From contig NZ_UAQZ01000016.1 of NCBI RefSeq assembly GCF_900446215.1, positions 248,001 through 312,000 on the forward strand: 64,000 bases of DNA. The letters run 5' to 3'. This stretch comes from Burkholderia cenocepacia. Lineage in GTDB: Bacteria > Pseudomonadota > Gammaproteobacteria > Burkholderiales > Burkholderiaceae. The notes under the pieces are model-generated. The model searched no databases and had not been told where the DNA came from. It saw only the letters and a program-made list of their open reading frames with translations. Positions 33,733 to 42,200 of the stretch are shown here, in pieces. A program made the position numbers and the translations under genes. Position 1 is the stretch's first letter. Every line of letters starts with the position of its first letter.

Positions 33733-34080
33733 ATGCCCTTCATCAAGCGCTTCCCGCGGCTGACGAGCTGGCTCGTCGCCGCGATCATCCTCGTTGCAGC
33801 CATCGCGCTTTTCTCGCCGCAGCAACTGCCCGTCGCCCTCTACAAACTGAGTCTCGTCAGCCTCGCGGCCGTCGTCGCGTACTGGCTCGATCGCGGGCTT
33901 TTCCCGTACGCGCGGCCGGACAGCTATCTCGAAACCGACTGGCGGCATGGACCGGACGGACTGACGCCCGAAGCCGACTATCGAGTCGCCAAGGGCTACG
34001 AGCTGGTGTTCGCCGCGGCCATGCTTCGCCGCGCGGTGATCGTCCTCGGCGTCGTAGTCGGCGTCGCGCTGGGTCTCTGA
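33733..34080 (+). CDS. Putative holin
   Basis: This 115-residue protein has three hydrophobic segments (SWLVAAIILVAAIALF, LSLVSLAAVVAYWL, AVIVLGVVVGVALGL) and lies directly before the transglycosylase. It has the size and position expected of a phage holin, which forms the lysis hole. GGGAGG precedes ATG 33733 at an ideal distance. It opens the lysis cassette. Confidence 0.75.
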   Translation: MPFIKRFPRLTSWLVAAIILVAAIALFSPQQLPVALYKLSLVSLAAVVAYWLDRGLFPYARPDSYLETDWRHGPDGLTPEADYRVAKGYELVFAAAMLRRAVIVLGVVVGVALGL

Positions 34081-34082
34081 CC

Positions 34083-34694
34083 ATGCGCGTCCTGATCGCC
34101 TTTGTCGTCGCGTTGCTCGGCGCCGCCGCGCCCGTGGCCGCGCAAGTGCCCGCCGAGGCGCTGGCGTACCGCGCCGAGCTGACGCGCAACGCACGTGCCG
34201 TCTGGGGCATGGATGCGCCAGTCTCGTCGTTCGCGGCGCAAATCCACCAGGAGAGCCGCTGGCGCGCGGACGCCGTCAGCGTCGTTGGTGCGCGCGGGAT
34301 GTCTCAATTCATGCCCTCGACCGTCGACTGGATCGCGGGCGCCTATCCGGCCGAGCTGGGCGAGGCGCAGCCGTTCAACCCGTCCTGGTCGATTCGTGCG
34401 CTCGTGCGGTACGACCGGCACCTCTGGGAGCGCATCACGGCGGCCGGTGCATGCGAGCGCATGGCGATGACGCTGTCGGCCTATAACGGCGGCCTGGGCT
34501 GGGTCTATCGCGATCAGCGCGTGACGGCTGCCGGCGGCGCCGATCGGCAACGCTGGTTCGGCCATGTCGAGCGGTTCAACGCCGGCCGGCACGCGGCCGC
34601 TTTCCGCGAGAACCGCGGCTACCCGCGCGTGATTCTGCGCACGTTCGAGCCGCGTTACGTCAAGGCCGGGTTCGGGCCGGGAGCGTGCTCATGA
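34083..34694 (+). CDS. Phage lytic transglycosylase (endolysin)
   Basis: This 203-residue protein of the SLT lytic transglycosylase family cuts the glycan strands of peptidoglycan at lysis. The catalytic Glu is in AAQIHQESRW (about residue 59), followed by the family motifs GARGMSQFMP and AYNGG. The N-terminus (LIAFVVALLGAAAPVAAQ) is a signal or signal-arrest sequence, so export may be holin-independent. It starts 2 bases after the holin stop. Confidence 0.88.
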   Translation: MRVLIAFVVALLGAAAPVAAQVPAEALAYRAELTRNARAVWGMDAPVSSFAAQIHQESRWRADAVSVVGARGMSQFMPSTVDWIAGAYPAELGEAQPFNPSWSIRALVRYDRHLWERITAAGACERMAMTLSAYNGGLGWVYRDQRVTAAGGADRQRWFGHVERFNAGRHAAAFRENRGYPRVILRTFEPRYVKAGFGPGACS

Positions 34695-35290
34695 ACTTTC
34701 CTGCCCTGCTTTCGCGCGGCCAGTGTGTCGCGGCGGCGGCCGGCGCTGCGGCGATCGGCGCACTGGCGGCTGGCGCGGTCGCTTTCTTCGGCGGCTATCA
34801 CGCCGGTGCGCTTGCCGGCGACGCGAAGGTCGCCAAGCTCGAACGCCAATACGCAGACGGCGCGCGCGATGCCGTCGAACAAGCGCGCATCAAGGAACGC
34901 GCGGAGACGCAGCGCGCGGCGGCGCTCGCCGGCGACCTGTTCGCCGAGAAAGCCCGGCACGCGCTCGAATCCGACGAACTGAAACGGAGAATTGCCAGTG
35001 TCACGAGCCAATACCGCCCGGCGCCGGATGCGCCTCTTCAGGATTTGCCTCGCTGCGTGTTCACTGCCGGCTTTGTCCGCGTGTGGAACGCCGCCGCCGG
35101 CGCCGATGGTGTGCCCGCGACCAGTGCTGCCGCCGGAGCTGTTGCGCCGGCCCGCGCCGATGACGCCCTTGATTCCGGGGTACGCCAGGACGACATCCTC
35201 GCCCACCACGTCGACGCCAGCCGCCGCAGCCGCGACATCGAATCGCAACTGAACAAGCTGATCGACTACATCGAGGGAGAAAAGCAGTGA
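34691..35290 (+). CDS. Rz: Rz-type inner-membrane spanin
   Basis: This 199-residue protein has one N-terminal membrane helix (AAIGALAAGAVAFFGGYHAG) and then a long periplasmic coiled coil. It is the inner half of the spanin complex that fuses inner and outer membranes in the last step of lysis. ATG 34691 lies within the last codons of the transglycosylase gene. The Rz1 gene is embedded inside it in another frame. Confidence 0.82.
   Translation: MNFPALLSRGQCVAAAAGAAAIGALAAGAVAFFGGYHAGALAGDAKVAKLERQYADGARDAVEQARIKERAETQRAAALAGDLFAEKARHALESDELKRRIASVTSQYRPAPDAPLQDLPRCVFTAGFVRVWNAAAGADGVPATSAAAGAVAPARADDALDSGVRQDDILAHHVDASRRSRDIESQLNKLIDYIEGEKQ
34998..35252 (+). CDS. Rz1: Rz1-type outer-membrane lipoprotein spanin, embedded in Rz
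   Basis: This 84-residue protein is fully nested in Rz in another frame. It has a signal peptide with lipobox LSAC and a Pro-rich mature part (CGTPPPAPMVCPRPVLPP), typical of Rz1. GTG 34998 is preferred because GGAGA lies 7 bases before it; ATG 35028 is an alternative. Rz1 joins Rz across the periplasm. Confidence 0.8.
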   Translation: MSRANTARRRMRLFRICLAACSLPALSACGTPPPAPMVCPRPVLPPELLRRPAPMTPLIPGYARTTSSPTTSTPAAAAATSNRN

Positions 35291-35625
35291 CGTTACAGGT
35301 GGAATTCTGGCAATTGGTGTCGATGCTCGCGACGTTCATCGGCCTTCTGATCGGGGCCGGCAAGGTGTTGCTCGTGCAGATCGAGCGCCACCAGTCCGAG
35401 CGCGATCAGAACCAGGAAAAACAGATCAAGGCGGTGCTCGAGCAGATCAGCCGGCAGGCGGACAACACGGCGCGCCTGGAGCGCGATTTTCTGCGATTTC
35501 AGGCGGACCTACCGCTGCAGTACGTGCGCCGCGAAGACTACGTGCGCAACCAGACCGTCATCGAAGCCAAGCTCGACGCGATCGCGCTCAGATTCGAAAA
35601 CTTACAACTCCGGGGAAATCAATGA
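35287..35625 (+). CDS. Membrane-anchored coiled-coil phage protein
   Basis: This 112-residue protein has one N-terminal membrane helix (LVSMLATFIGLLIGAGKVLL) and then a charged coiled coil. It is similar in position and layout to Mu-like DUF2730 proteins, but this is tentative. It starts at GTG 35287, overlapping the Rz stop, and overlaps the next gene by 4 bases. Function is unknown. Confidence 0.6.
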   Translation: MTLQVEFWQLVSMLATFIGLLIGAGKVLLVQIERHQSERDQNQEKQIKAVLEQISRQADNTARLERDFLRFQADLPLQYVRREDYVRNQTVIEAKLDAIALRFENLQLRGNQ

Positions 35626-35954
35626 CGCCCACCAATCCGCTGGGAATCGACCACGCCAAGGTGCGCCGCGAATCGCTGCGCTGGTATCTGATTCTGGCGC
35701 TGTACAACGCGCGGCCCGAGGAAGTCGTCGAGGACGTGATCCAGATGACGATGCGCTCGATCTTCGCCGACATCACGGCGCTTGAGGTGCGCAAGGAACT
35801 GGACTACCTCGCCGATCGCGTGCTGGTGAAGCTGCGCAAGGAACCGTCCGGCCGCTGGTGGGGCGATCTCACGCGCTACGGCGTCGACATCGCCGAGTAC
35901 ACGATCGATTGCGAGCCGGGCATCGCGCGGCCGGCCAAGTACTGGAGCCAGTGA
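35622..35954 (+). CDS. Phage winged-helix-like protein upstream of the terminase
   Basis: This 110-residue protein has a VRRESLRWYLILALYNARPE start and an ITALEVRKELDYLADRVLV segment that reads like a winged helix, ending with DLTRYGVDIAEYTIDCEPGI. Similar proteins lie before the terminase genes in Mu-like phages. A DNA-packaging or regulatory role is inferred. Confidence 0.65.
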   Translation: MTPTNPLGIDHAKVRRESLRWYLILALYNARPEEVVEDVIQMTMRSIFADITALEVRKELDYLADRVLVKLRKEPSGRWWGDLTRYGVDIAEYTIDCEPGIARPAKYWSQ

Positions 35955-35955
35955 C

Positions 35956-36501
35956 ATGGGGCGCAGCAGCGGCGTGCAACGCCTGCCGAAGGCCGTGCGC
36001 GAATGGCTCGAAAGCGCGCTCGTCGAGGGCAACTTCACGGGCTATCAGGAGCTGGAGCAAACGCTTCGCGACAAGGGCTACCAGATCAGCAAGTCGGCGA
36101 TCCATCGGTACGGGCAGCGTATCGAGCGCCGCTTCGCCGCGATCAAGGCGAGCACGGAAGCCGCACGCATCCTGACCGAAGGCGCAGCGGACGATCAGGA
36201 CGCCCGCTCCGAGGCTGTGATCGCGCTCGTGCAGACCGAGATGTTCGAGTCCATCGTCAACCTGCAGGAAGCGACCGACGAAGACGCCGATCCAGGCGAA
36301 CGTATCGCGCTGCTGTCCAAGGCCGCGAAGAACATCGCGACGCTGGCCCGCGCGAGCGTGAACCAGAAGAAATTCCGCCTGGAGGTGCAGGCACGCGCGG
36401 AAGCGGCCGCCGCGGCCGTCGACAAGGTCGTCAAGAGCAGCGGCCTGTCCGATGACGCGGCCGACGCGATCCGTCGTCAGATTCTCGGGATTGCAGGATG
36501 A
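35956..36501 (+). CDS. DUF3486-type terminase small subunit candidate
   Basis: This 181-residue protein matches the DUF3486 (Mu gp27-like) family. A helix-turn-helix lies in FTGYQELEQTLRDKGYQISKSAIHRYGQ, followed by a helical body. In Mu the equivalent gene lies before the packaging ATPase and is regarded as the small terminase, which recognises phage DNA. It overlaps the large terminase gene by 4 bases. Confidence 0.78.
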   Translation: MGRSSGVQRLPKAVREWLESALVEGNFTGYQELEQTLRDKGYQISKSAIHRYGQRIERRFAAIKASTEAARILTEGAADDQDARSEAVIALVQTEMFESIVNLQEATDEDADPGERIALLSKAAKNIATLARASVNQKKFRLEVQARAEAAAAAVDKVVKSSGLSDDAADAIRRQILGIAG

Positions 36502-38000
36502 CGACCGTCGAAACCCGTGCGGATCGTGCGCCCGCCGTCCTGCTGCCGTATCAGCAGAAATGGTGCGCCGACACGTCGCCCGTCAAGGTCTGCGAGAAGT
36601 CGCGCCGCGTTGGCTTGTCCTGGGGCGAAGCAGCCGATTCAGCGTTGCTCGCAGCCAGCCAGCGCGGCATGGACGTTTGGTACGTCGGTTACAACAAAGA
36701 CATGGCGCAGGAGTTCATCCGGGACTGCGCCGACTGGGCCAAGTTCTACAGCCTCGCGGCCGACGAGATCGAAGAAACCGAAGAGGTCTTTCAGGACAAG
36801 GATGGCGACAAGTCGATCCTCGCGTTCGTGATCCGCTTCGCGTCGGGCTTTCGCGTCACGGCACTGTCGTCGCGCCCGTCCAACCTGCGCGGCAAGCAAG
36901 GCCGCGTGATCATCGACGAGGCAGCGTTCCACGAGCAGCTCGGCGAGCTGCTCAAGGCCGCGATGGCGCTGCTGATGTGGGGCGGTCAGGTTCACATCAT
37001 TTCGACGCACGACGGCGTCGACAACGCGTTCAATGAGCTGGTCACGGACGTCCGTTCCGGCAAGAAGCCCTACAGCCTGCATCGCATCACGTTCGCCGAC
37101 GCAGTCCAGGACGGGCTCTACCAGCGCATTTGCCTGCGCAAGGGCGAAGCCTGGACGGCCGAAGGTGAAGCCAAGTGGGTCAAGGATATTCGCGCGTCGT
37201 ACGGCGCGGATGCTGAGGAAGAGCTGGACTGCGTGCCGAAGAACAGCGGCGGCGCATGGCTGTCGCGCGCGCTGATCGAGTCGCGCATGTCGGCTGACAC
37301 GCCGGTGCTGCGCTGGGCCTGCAAACAGGGTTTCGAGGTGCTTCCCGACCACATCCGCGCAGCCGAATGCCGCGATTGGCTCGAAGCGACGCTCGGCCCG
37401 CTGCTCACGGCGCTCCCGGTCGACGCCCGCTCGTACAACGGCGAGGACTTCGGACGGACTGGCGACCTGACGGTCCACGTGCCGCTGATCGAACAACAGA
37501 ACCTGGTTCGCCGCGTGCCGTTCATCGTCGAGCTGCGCAACGTGCCGTTCCGGCAGCAGGAGCAGATCGCCTTCTACCTGCTTGATCGGCTCCCGCGCTT
37601 CACGGGCGGCGCCTTCGACGCGCGGGGCAACGGCCAATACCTCGCAGAAGTCGCGATGCAGCGCTACGGCGCATCGCGCATCCAGCAAGTGATGCTGTCC
37701 GAGTCGTGGTATCGCGAGCACATGCCGCCCGTGAAGGCGGCGTTCGAAGACGGCACGATCGACGGCCTCCCGAAGGATGCCGACGTGCTCGCGGACCTGC
37801 GCGCCGTACAGGTCATCAAGGGCGTGCCGCGCATCCCGGACGTCCGCGCGACCGGCCAGGACGACGGCAAGCGCCACGGCGACGCCGCCGTAGCGGTTGC
37901 TCTGGCGTATTACGCGAGCCGTGAACTGAACAAGGGACCGGTGACCGCCAAGTCGCGGCGGCGCCGCTCCAGCGTCCGAATGACAGAGGGTTACGCATGA
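36498..38000 (+). CDS. Terminase large subunit (Mu gp28-like)
   Basis: This 500-residue packaging motor has an N-terminal ATPase and a C-terminal nuclease. The ATP-binding segment is CEKSRRVGLSWGEA at about residues 32-45 and Walker B is GRVIIDEAAF at about 135-144. The nuclease part has YNGEDFGRTGDLTVH and GGAFDARGNGQYLAE, which supply acidic metal ligands. It pumps DNA into empty heads and makes the headful cut in host DNA, typical of Mu-like phages. Confidence 0.88.
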   Translation: MTTVETRADRAPAVLLPYQQKWCADTSPVKVCEKSRRVGLSWGEAADSALLAASQRGMDVWYVGYNKDMAQEFIRDCADWAKFYSLAADEIEETEEVFQDKDGDKSILAFVIRFASGFRVTALSSRPSNLRGKQGRVIIDEAAFHEQLGELLKAAMALLMWGGQVHIISTHDGVDNAFNELVTDVRSGKKPYSLHRITFADAVQDGLYQRICLRKGEAWTAEGEAKWVKDIRASYGADAEEELDCVPKNSGGAWLSRALIESRMSADTPVLRWACKQGFEVLPDHIRAAECRDWLEATLGPLLTALPVDARSYNGEDFGRTGDLTVHVPLIEQQNLVRRVPFIVELRNVPFRQQEQIAFYLLDRLPRFTGGAFDARGNGQYLAEVAMQRYGASRIQQVMLSESWYREHMPPVKAAFEDGTIDGLPKDADVLADLRAVQVIKGVPRIPDVRATGQDDGKRHGDAAVAVALAYYASRELNKGPVTAKSRRRRSSVRMTEGYA

Positions 38001-39472
38001 GCAAGGGTTTGTGGGTCAGCCCCACCGAGTTTGTTACGTTCGGCGAGCCGGACAAGTCGCTTTCGTCGCAGATCGCGACGCGGGCGCGAAGCATTGATTT
38101 CTTCGCGCTCGGCATGTACCTGCCGAATCCGGACCCGGTGCTCAAGGCACTCGGTAAGGACATCCGCGTCTACCGCGAGCTGCGCGCGGACGCGCACGTC
38201 GGCGGGTGCGTGCGCCGCCGCAAGGCGGCCGTGAAAGCGCTCGAATGGGGCCTCGACCGTGGCAAGGCGAAGAGTCGTGTCGCGAAGTCGATCGCCGACG
38301 TCTTCGCGGACCTCGACCTGTCTCGGATCGTGACCGAGATGCTGGACGCCGTCCTGTACGGCTATCAGCCGATGGAGATTACCTGGGGCAAGGTCGGCAA
38401 CTACATCGTGCCGATCGACGTCGTCGGCAAGCCGGCCGACTGGTTCGTGTACGACCCGGAGAACCAGCTCCGCTTTCGCAGCAAGGATCACTGGATGCAA
38501 GGTGAAGAGCTGCCGGCACGCAAGTTCCTGGTGCCGCGCCAGGAGGCGACGTATCTGAACCCGTACGGCTTTCCGGACCTGTCGATGTGCTTCTGGCCGA
38601 CGACGTTCAAGAAAGGCGGCCTCAAATTCTGGGTGCAGTTCACCGAGAAGTACGGTTCGCCGATGCTGGTCGGCAAGCATCCGCGCAGCGCATCCGATGG
38701 CGAAAAGAACCTGCTGCTCGACTGCCTTGAGGACATGGTGCAGGATGCTGTCGCCGTGGTCCCGGACGATTCCAGCATCGAGATTAAGGAAGCAGCCGGC
38801 AAGACCGGTAGCGCCGACGTCTACGAGCGCCTGCTGCACTTCTGTCGCGGCGAGGTATCGATTGCCTTGCTCGGGCAGAACCAAACCACCGAGGCGACGT
38901 CGACGCGCGCGTCCGCGCAGGCCGGGCTTGAGGTGACGGACGACATTCGCGACGGCGACAAGGCGGTCGTCTCCGAAGCGATGAACATGCTGATCCGCTG
39001 GATTTGCGACCTGAACTTCGACGGCGCCGATCGACCCGTCTTCGACATGTGGGAACAGGAACAGGTCGACGAGATCCAGGCCGGCCGCGACCAAAAGCTG
39101 ACGCAAGCCGGCGCGCGTTTCACGCCGGCATATTTCAAGCGTGCGTACAACCTGCAGGATGGCGACCTGGACGAGCGGCCGCTGCCGGTGTCCGCCGTTG
39201 ATACCGTGGGTGCCGCATCCTTCGCAGAGTTCGAAGCGCCCGACCAGGACGCGCTCGACGCCGCACTGAACACCTTGTCCGCGCGCGACCTGAATGCCGA
39301 CGCGCAGGCGCTGGTCGCGCCGCTTTTAAAGCGGATTGCGAACGGCGCGAGTGCCGACGAGCTGCTCGGCATGCTGGCCGAGCTGTATCCGAGCCTCGAC
39401 GCGGACGCGCTGCAGGAACGGCTTGCCCGCGCGATCTTCGTCGCGAACCTCTGGGGGCGTCTCCATGCCTGA
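37997..39472 (+). CDS. Portal protein (DUF935, Mu gp29-like)
   Basis: This 491-residue portal forms the dodecameric ring at the head vertex through which DNA passes. Family stretches include HVGGCVRRRKAAVKALEWGL and GLGYQP-type MLDAVLYGYQPMEITW, and LKFWVQFTEKYGSPMLVGK. It overlaps the terminase gene by 4 bases and the next gene by 8. Confidence 0.88.
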   Translation: MSKGLWVSPTEFVTFGEPDKSLSSQIATRARSIDFFALGMYLPNPDPVLKALGKDIRVYRELRADAHVGGCVRRRKAAVKALEWGLDRGKAKSRVAKSIADVFADLDLSRIVTEMLDAVLYGYQPMEITWGKVGNYIVPIDVVGKPADWFVYDPENQLRFRSKDHWMQGEELPARKFLVPRQEATYLNPYGFPDLSMCFWPTTFKKGGLKFWVQFTEKYGSPMLVGKHPRSASDGEKNLLLDCLEDMVQDAVAVVPDDSSIEIKEAAGKTGSADVYERLLHFCRGEVSIALLGQNQTTEATSTRASAQAGLEVTDDIRDGDKAVVSEAMNMLIRWICDLNFDGADRPVFDMWEQEQVDEIQAGRDQKLTQAGARFTPAYFKRAYNLQDGDLDERPLPVSAVDTVGAASFAEFEAPDQDALDAALNTLSARDLNADAQALVAPLLKRIANGASADELLGMLAELYPSLDADALQERLARAIFVANLWGRLHA

Positions 39473-40301
39473 AGCGGTCGACCTCGGCTACTGCATGAAG
39501 CTGCCGCCGAAGAAGGCGATCGAGTACTTGCGCAGCAAGGGCTACGAGATCACCTGGGATTGGGAGGAGCTTTGGCAGGACGCCCAGGCGAAGGCATTTA
39601 CGGTTGCCAAGGTCACGCGCCTGGACATCCTGCAGGACATTCGCAACGCGGTCGAAACCGCAATCAGCGAAGGCAAGACGTTGCGATGGTTCACGAAAGA
39701 GCTGACGCCCGTACTGCAATCCAAGGGCTGGTGGGGAAAGCAGGAGCACGTCGACCAGGATACCGGCGAAGTCAACCAGGTTCAGCTCGGCAGCCCGTGG
39801 CGCCTGCAGACCATCTACCGAACGAACCTGCAGACGGCCTACATGGCGGGCCGCTACGCCGAGCAAATGGCGAACGTCGACGATCGGCCGTACTGGATGT
39901 ACGTGGCGATCCTCGACAGCCGCACGCGCCCGAGCCATCGGGCAATGAACGGCAAGGTGTTCCGTTACGACGATCCGTTCTGGCAGTCGTTCTACCCGCC
40001 GAACGGCTGGGGCTGCCGGTGCCGCGTGGTGGCGCTGTCGCACGACGAGATCATCGTGCGAGGCATCAAGGTCGAGGCGGCCGGCGACCGCCTCGGCACG
40101 ACGCTCAAGCTGGTCAACGAGAAGACCGGCGAGCTGCGCGAGGTCGCGACGTTCCGCACCGTCGACCCAGTCACGCGCCGCGAAATCGTCGTGTCGCCGG
40201 ACGTCGGCTGGAGCTACAACCCCGGTGCCGCGGCGTGGCAGCCTGACCTGTCTCGATACACGGGTGATCTCGGCACGATCGCCAGGGGGGAATTGCAGTG
40301 A
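39465..40301 (+). CDS. Mu F-like head morphogenesis protein
   Basis: This 278-residue minor head protein belongs to the Mu F/SPP1 gp7 family. The family core is YRTNLQTAYMAGRYAEQM followed by SRTRPSHRAMNG and the Cys motif WGCRCRV. It is injected or bound at the portal vertex during assembly. ATG 39465 is preferred over upstream codons that only shadow the portal gene. Confidence 0.85.
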   Translation: MPEAVDLGYCMKLPPKKAIEYLRSKGYEITWDWEELWQDAQAKAFTVAKVTRLDILQDIRNAVETAISEGKTLRWFTKELTPVLQSKGWWGKQEHVDQDTGEVNQVQLGSPWRLQTIYRTNLQTAYMAGRYAEQMANVDDRPYWMYVAILDSRTRPSHRAMNGKVFRYDDPFWQSFYPPNGWGCRCRVVALSHDEIIVRGIKVEAAGDRLGTTLKLVNEKTGELREVATFRTVDPVTRREIVVSPDVGWSYNPGAAAWQPDLSRYTGDLGTIARGELQ

Positions 40302-40825
40302 GCGATTTCGTGAATTTCCAGATCGACGACTCGGCGCTGCGCACGCGCTTGCTGCAGCTCGAACAAGCCGGCCATCAGAAGGCTGGCGCGATGCGCAAGA
40401 TCGCGCAGGCGCTGGTGCTGGTCACCGAGGACAACTTCGCCGCGCAAGGCCGGCCGCGGTGGCAGGCATTGTCGGAAGCGACGATTCACATGCGCGTCGG
40501 CGGCAAGAAGGCGTACAAGAAAAACGGCGAGCTGACCGCGGCCGCGTCGCGTCGCAAGGCCGGTCTGATGATCCTGCAGGACAGCGGGCAAATGGCCGCG
40601 AGCGTCTCGACGGATCACGACGACAATTCGGCCGTCATCGGCAGCAACAAGGAATACGCCGCGATTCACCAGTTCGGCGGGCAAGCCGGTCGCGGATTGA
40701 AGGTCACGATTCCCGCCCGTCCGTGGTTGCCCGTTACGGCTGATGGCGAGCTGCAACCTGAAGCGGTCGAGCCGGTGCTCAACACGATCCTGCGCCACTT
40801 GATGGACGCAGCGAACCGCCGCTAA
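40298..40825 (+). CDS. Phage virion morphogenesis protein (gpG-like)
   Basis: This 175-residue protein belongs to the phage virion morphogenesis family (Mu G, P2 S-like), which helps complete tails or join head and tail. The family end is visible as YAAIHQFGGQAGRGLKVTIPARPWL. It is the last gene of the first head operon; two hairpins follow before the next operon. Confidence 0.82.
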   Translation: MSDFVNFQIDDSALRTRLLQLEQAGHQKAGAMRKIAQALVLVTEDNFAAQGRPRWQALSEATIHMRVGGKKAYKKNGELTAAASRRKAGLMILQDSGQMAASVSTDHDDNSAVIGSNKEYAAIHQFGGQAGRGLKVTIPARPWLPVTADGELQPEAVEPVLNTILRHLMDAANRR

Positions 40826-40849
40826 CCTGTCGACGAGCCGATCGCGCTC

Positions 40850-40879
40850 TGCGCGCCTCCGGACCACCCGAGGCGCGCA
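40850..40879. terminator. Hairpin after the first head operon
   Basis: TGCGCGCCTC pairs perfectly with GAGGCGCGCA around a 10-base loop. There is no T-run, so intrinsic termination is uncertain, but the position after the last gene and before a new promoter fits a terminator. Confidence 0.5.
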
Positions 40880-40906
40880 ACGATAGCCACAGCGCCCTGA
40901 CGCTGC

Positions 40907-40935
40907 CCCGTAAAGTTTTATAAAGGCTTTACGGG
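40907..40935. promoter_or_regulatory. Second hairpin before the protease/scaffold operon
   Basis: CCCGTAAAG (40907-40915) pairs with CTTTACGGG (40927-40935) around 11 bases. It lies 57 bases before the late-promoter-like repeat at 40992. It may end transcription or be an operator. Confidence 0.45.
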
Positions 40936-40991
40936 TTTGGTTCGAACCTGCTGCGCTCCCTGCATCGCGCGTATCACGCCGGCGCAATCGT

Positions 40992-41009
40992 AAAGCCGAT
41001 TAAAAGACC
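40992..41009 (+). promoter_or_regulatory. Late-promoter-like repeat before the protease/scaffold operon
   Basis: AAAGCCGATTAAAAGACC here is identical to 33665-33682. In Mu a late promoter (PI) lies in the equivalent position. The element ends 18 bases before the first ATG, so translation may start at ATG 41040. Confidence 0.6.
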
Positions 41010-41027
41010 CGTTCCGTTCGTCGCCCG

Positions 41028-42158
41028 ATGATGGGCGCCATGAACGCGAAACCACTCCACATTTTCCGGGCAGGCACGCAGACCGACATGAACGGTCGCG
41101 TGCTTGATTTCGCCGAAACGGACCTCGCCGCGACGGCTGCTGCATACGATCCGAAAGTCCACGAAGCGCCGATCGTCATCGGCCATCCGCGCGACAACGC
41201 GCCGGCGTGGGGCTGGGTCGCTTCTCTCTCGGCGTCGGCCGGCAACCTGCAGGCCGAACCCACCCAGGTCGATCCCGCATTCGCCGAACTCGTCGGCGCC
41301 GGGCGCTACAAGAAGATCAGCGCCAGCTTCTACCACCCCGATTCGCCGCACAACCCGGTGCCGGGCGTGTACTACCTCCGTCACGTCGGGTTCCTCGGTG
41401 CGCAGCCGCCGGCCCTCAAGGGCCTGCGCGACGTCAATTTCAGCGACGGCAACGAAGGCGTCGTCGAGTTCAGCGACTGGGGCCAAGAACTCAATGCGGG
41501 CCTCTGGCGCAGCCTGCGCGAATGGCTGCTGACGCAATTCGGCCGGGACACGGCTGATCAGGTCATCCCCGATTGGCAAATCGAGTCGATCCGCGAAGTC
41601 GCGCGACAAGACGATGCGCCGACCAGCGCATTCGCCGAACGCGGGGCGGCAACCGTACCCACCACCACGAAGCAGGAGAAAGACGCAGTGACCCCTGAGC
41701 AAAAGGCCGCACTGGAGGCCGAAAACACCCAGCTCAAGCAGCAGCTCGCCGACGCGCAGGCGCGTGAGCGCAAGGCGGCGGACGACCGCCGCCACAGCGA
41801 GCATGTGTCGTATGCCGAGCAGCTCGTCAAGGGCGGCACGCTCGCCCCGAAGCACAAGGATGCAGTCGTCGCATTTCTCGACTTCACGGCACGTGAGCCG
41901 TTCGAGTTCGGCGAAGGCGATGCCAAGCAGCCGCTGGCGAGCGCATTCCGTTCGTTCCTCGGCGAGCTGCCGAAGGTCGTCGAATTTGGCGAGCACGCCA
42001 CGCGCGAGCGCGCCGGCGTGACGACGACGGGCGCCGACACCGTCGAGTACGGCGAGAACGTCGATCCGAAGCGCGCCGAGCTGGACGGCCGCATTCGTGC
42101 ATACATGCGCGAACACAAGGTCGATTACGCGGCGGCCGCGAACGCGGTGATCCGTTAA
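41028..42158 (+). CDS. Mu I-like head maturation protease with C-terminal scaffold
   Basis: This 376-residue protein joins an N-terminal protease (FAETDLAATAAAYDPKVHEA, PIVIGHP, KKISASFYHPDSP region) to a coiled-coil scaffold (KAALEAENTQLKQQLADAQA). It would shape the procapsid and then cut itself out. Starts at 41028, 41031 and 41040 are possible. A strong internal start at GTG 41688 would give the scaffold alone, as in the Mu I/Z pair. Confidence 0.82.
   Translation: MMGAMNAKPLHIFRAGTQTDMNGRVLDFAETDLAATAAAYDPKVHEAPIVIGHPRDNAPAWGWVASLSASAGNLQAEPTQVDPAFAELVGAGRYKKISASFYHPDSPHNPVPGVYYLRHVGFLGAQPPALKGLRDVNFSDGNEGVVEFSDWGQELNAGLWRSLREWLLTQFGRDTADQVIPDWQIESIREVARQDDAPTSAFAERGAATVPTTTKQEKDAVTPEQKAALEAENTQLKQQLADAQARERKAADDRRHSEHVSYAEQLVKGGTLAPKHKDAVVAFLDFTAREPFEFGEGDAKQPLASAFRSFLGELPKVVEFGEHATRERAGVTTTGADTVEYGENVDPKRAELDGRIRAYMREHKVDYAAAANAVIR
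41688..42158 (+). CDS. Internal-start scaffold protein (Z-like) nested in the protease gene
   Basis: In frame inside the protease gene, GTG 41688 has AGGAG 9 bases upstream (41674-41678). Translation would give a 156-residue protein beginning VTPEQKAALEAENTQLKQQ, which is only the coiled coil and C-terminal part. Mu makes its scaffold Z by the same nested arrangement. Use of this start is inferred from the ribosome binding site. Confidence 0.6.
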   Translation: MTPEQKAALEAENTQLKQQLADAQARERKAADDRRHSEHVSYAEQLVKGGTLAPKHKDAVVAFLDFTAREPFEFGEGDAKQPLASAFRSFLGELPKVVEFGEHATRERAGVTTTGADTVEYGENVDPKRAELDGRIRAYMREHKVDYAAAANAVIR

Positions 42159-42200
42159 TAACCGGCGCAAGCCACAGATAAGGCCATTGAGCCAGGAGAA

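Noticed and set aside
40826..41027. A small gene in the gap between the two head operons
   Set aside because: The gap is filled by two hairpins and a promoter-like repeat; no frame with a start and sensible composition fits.
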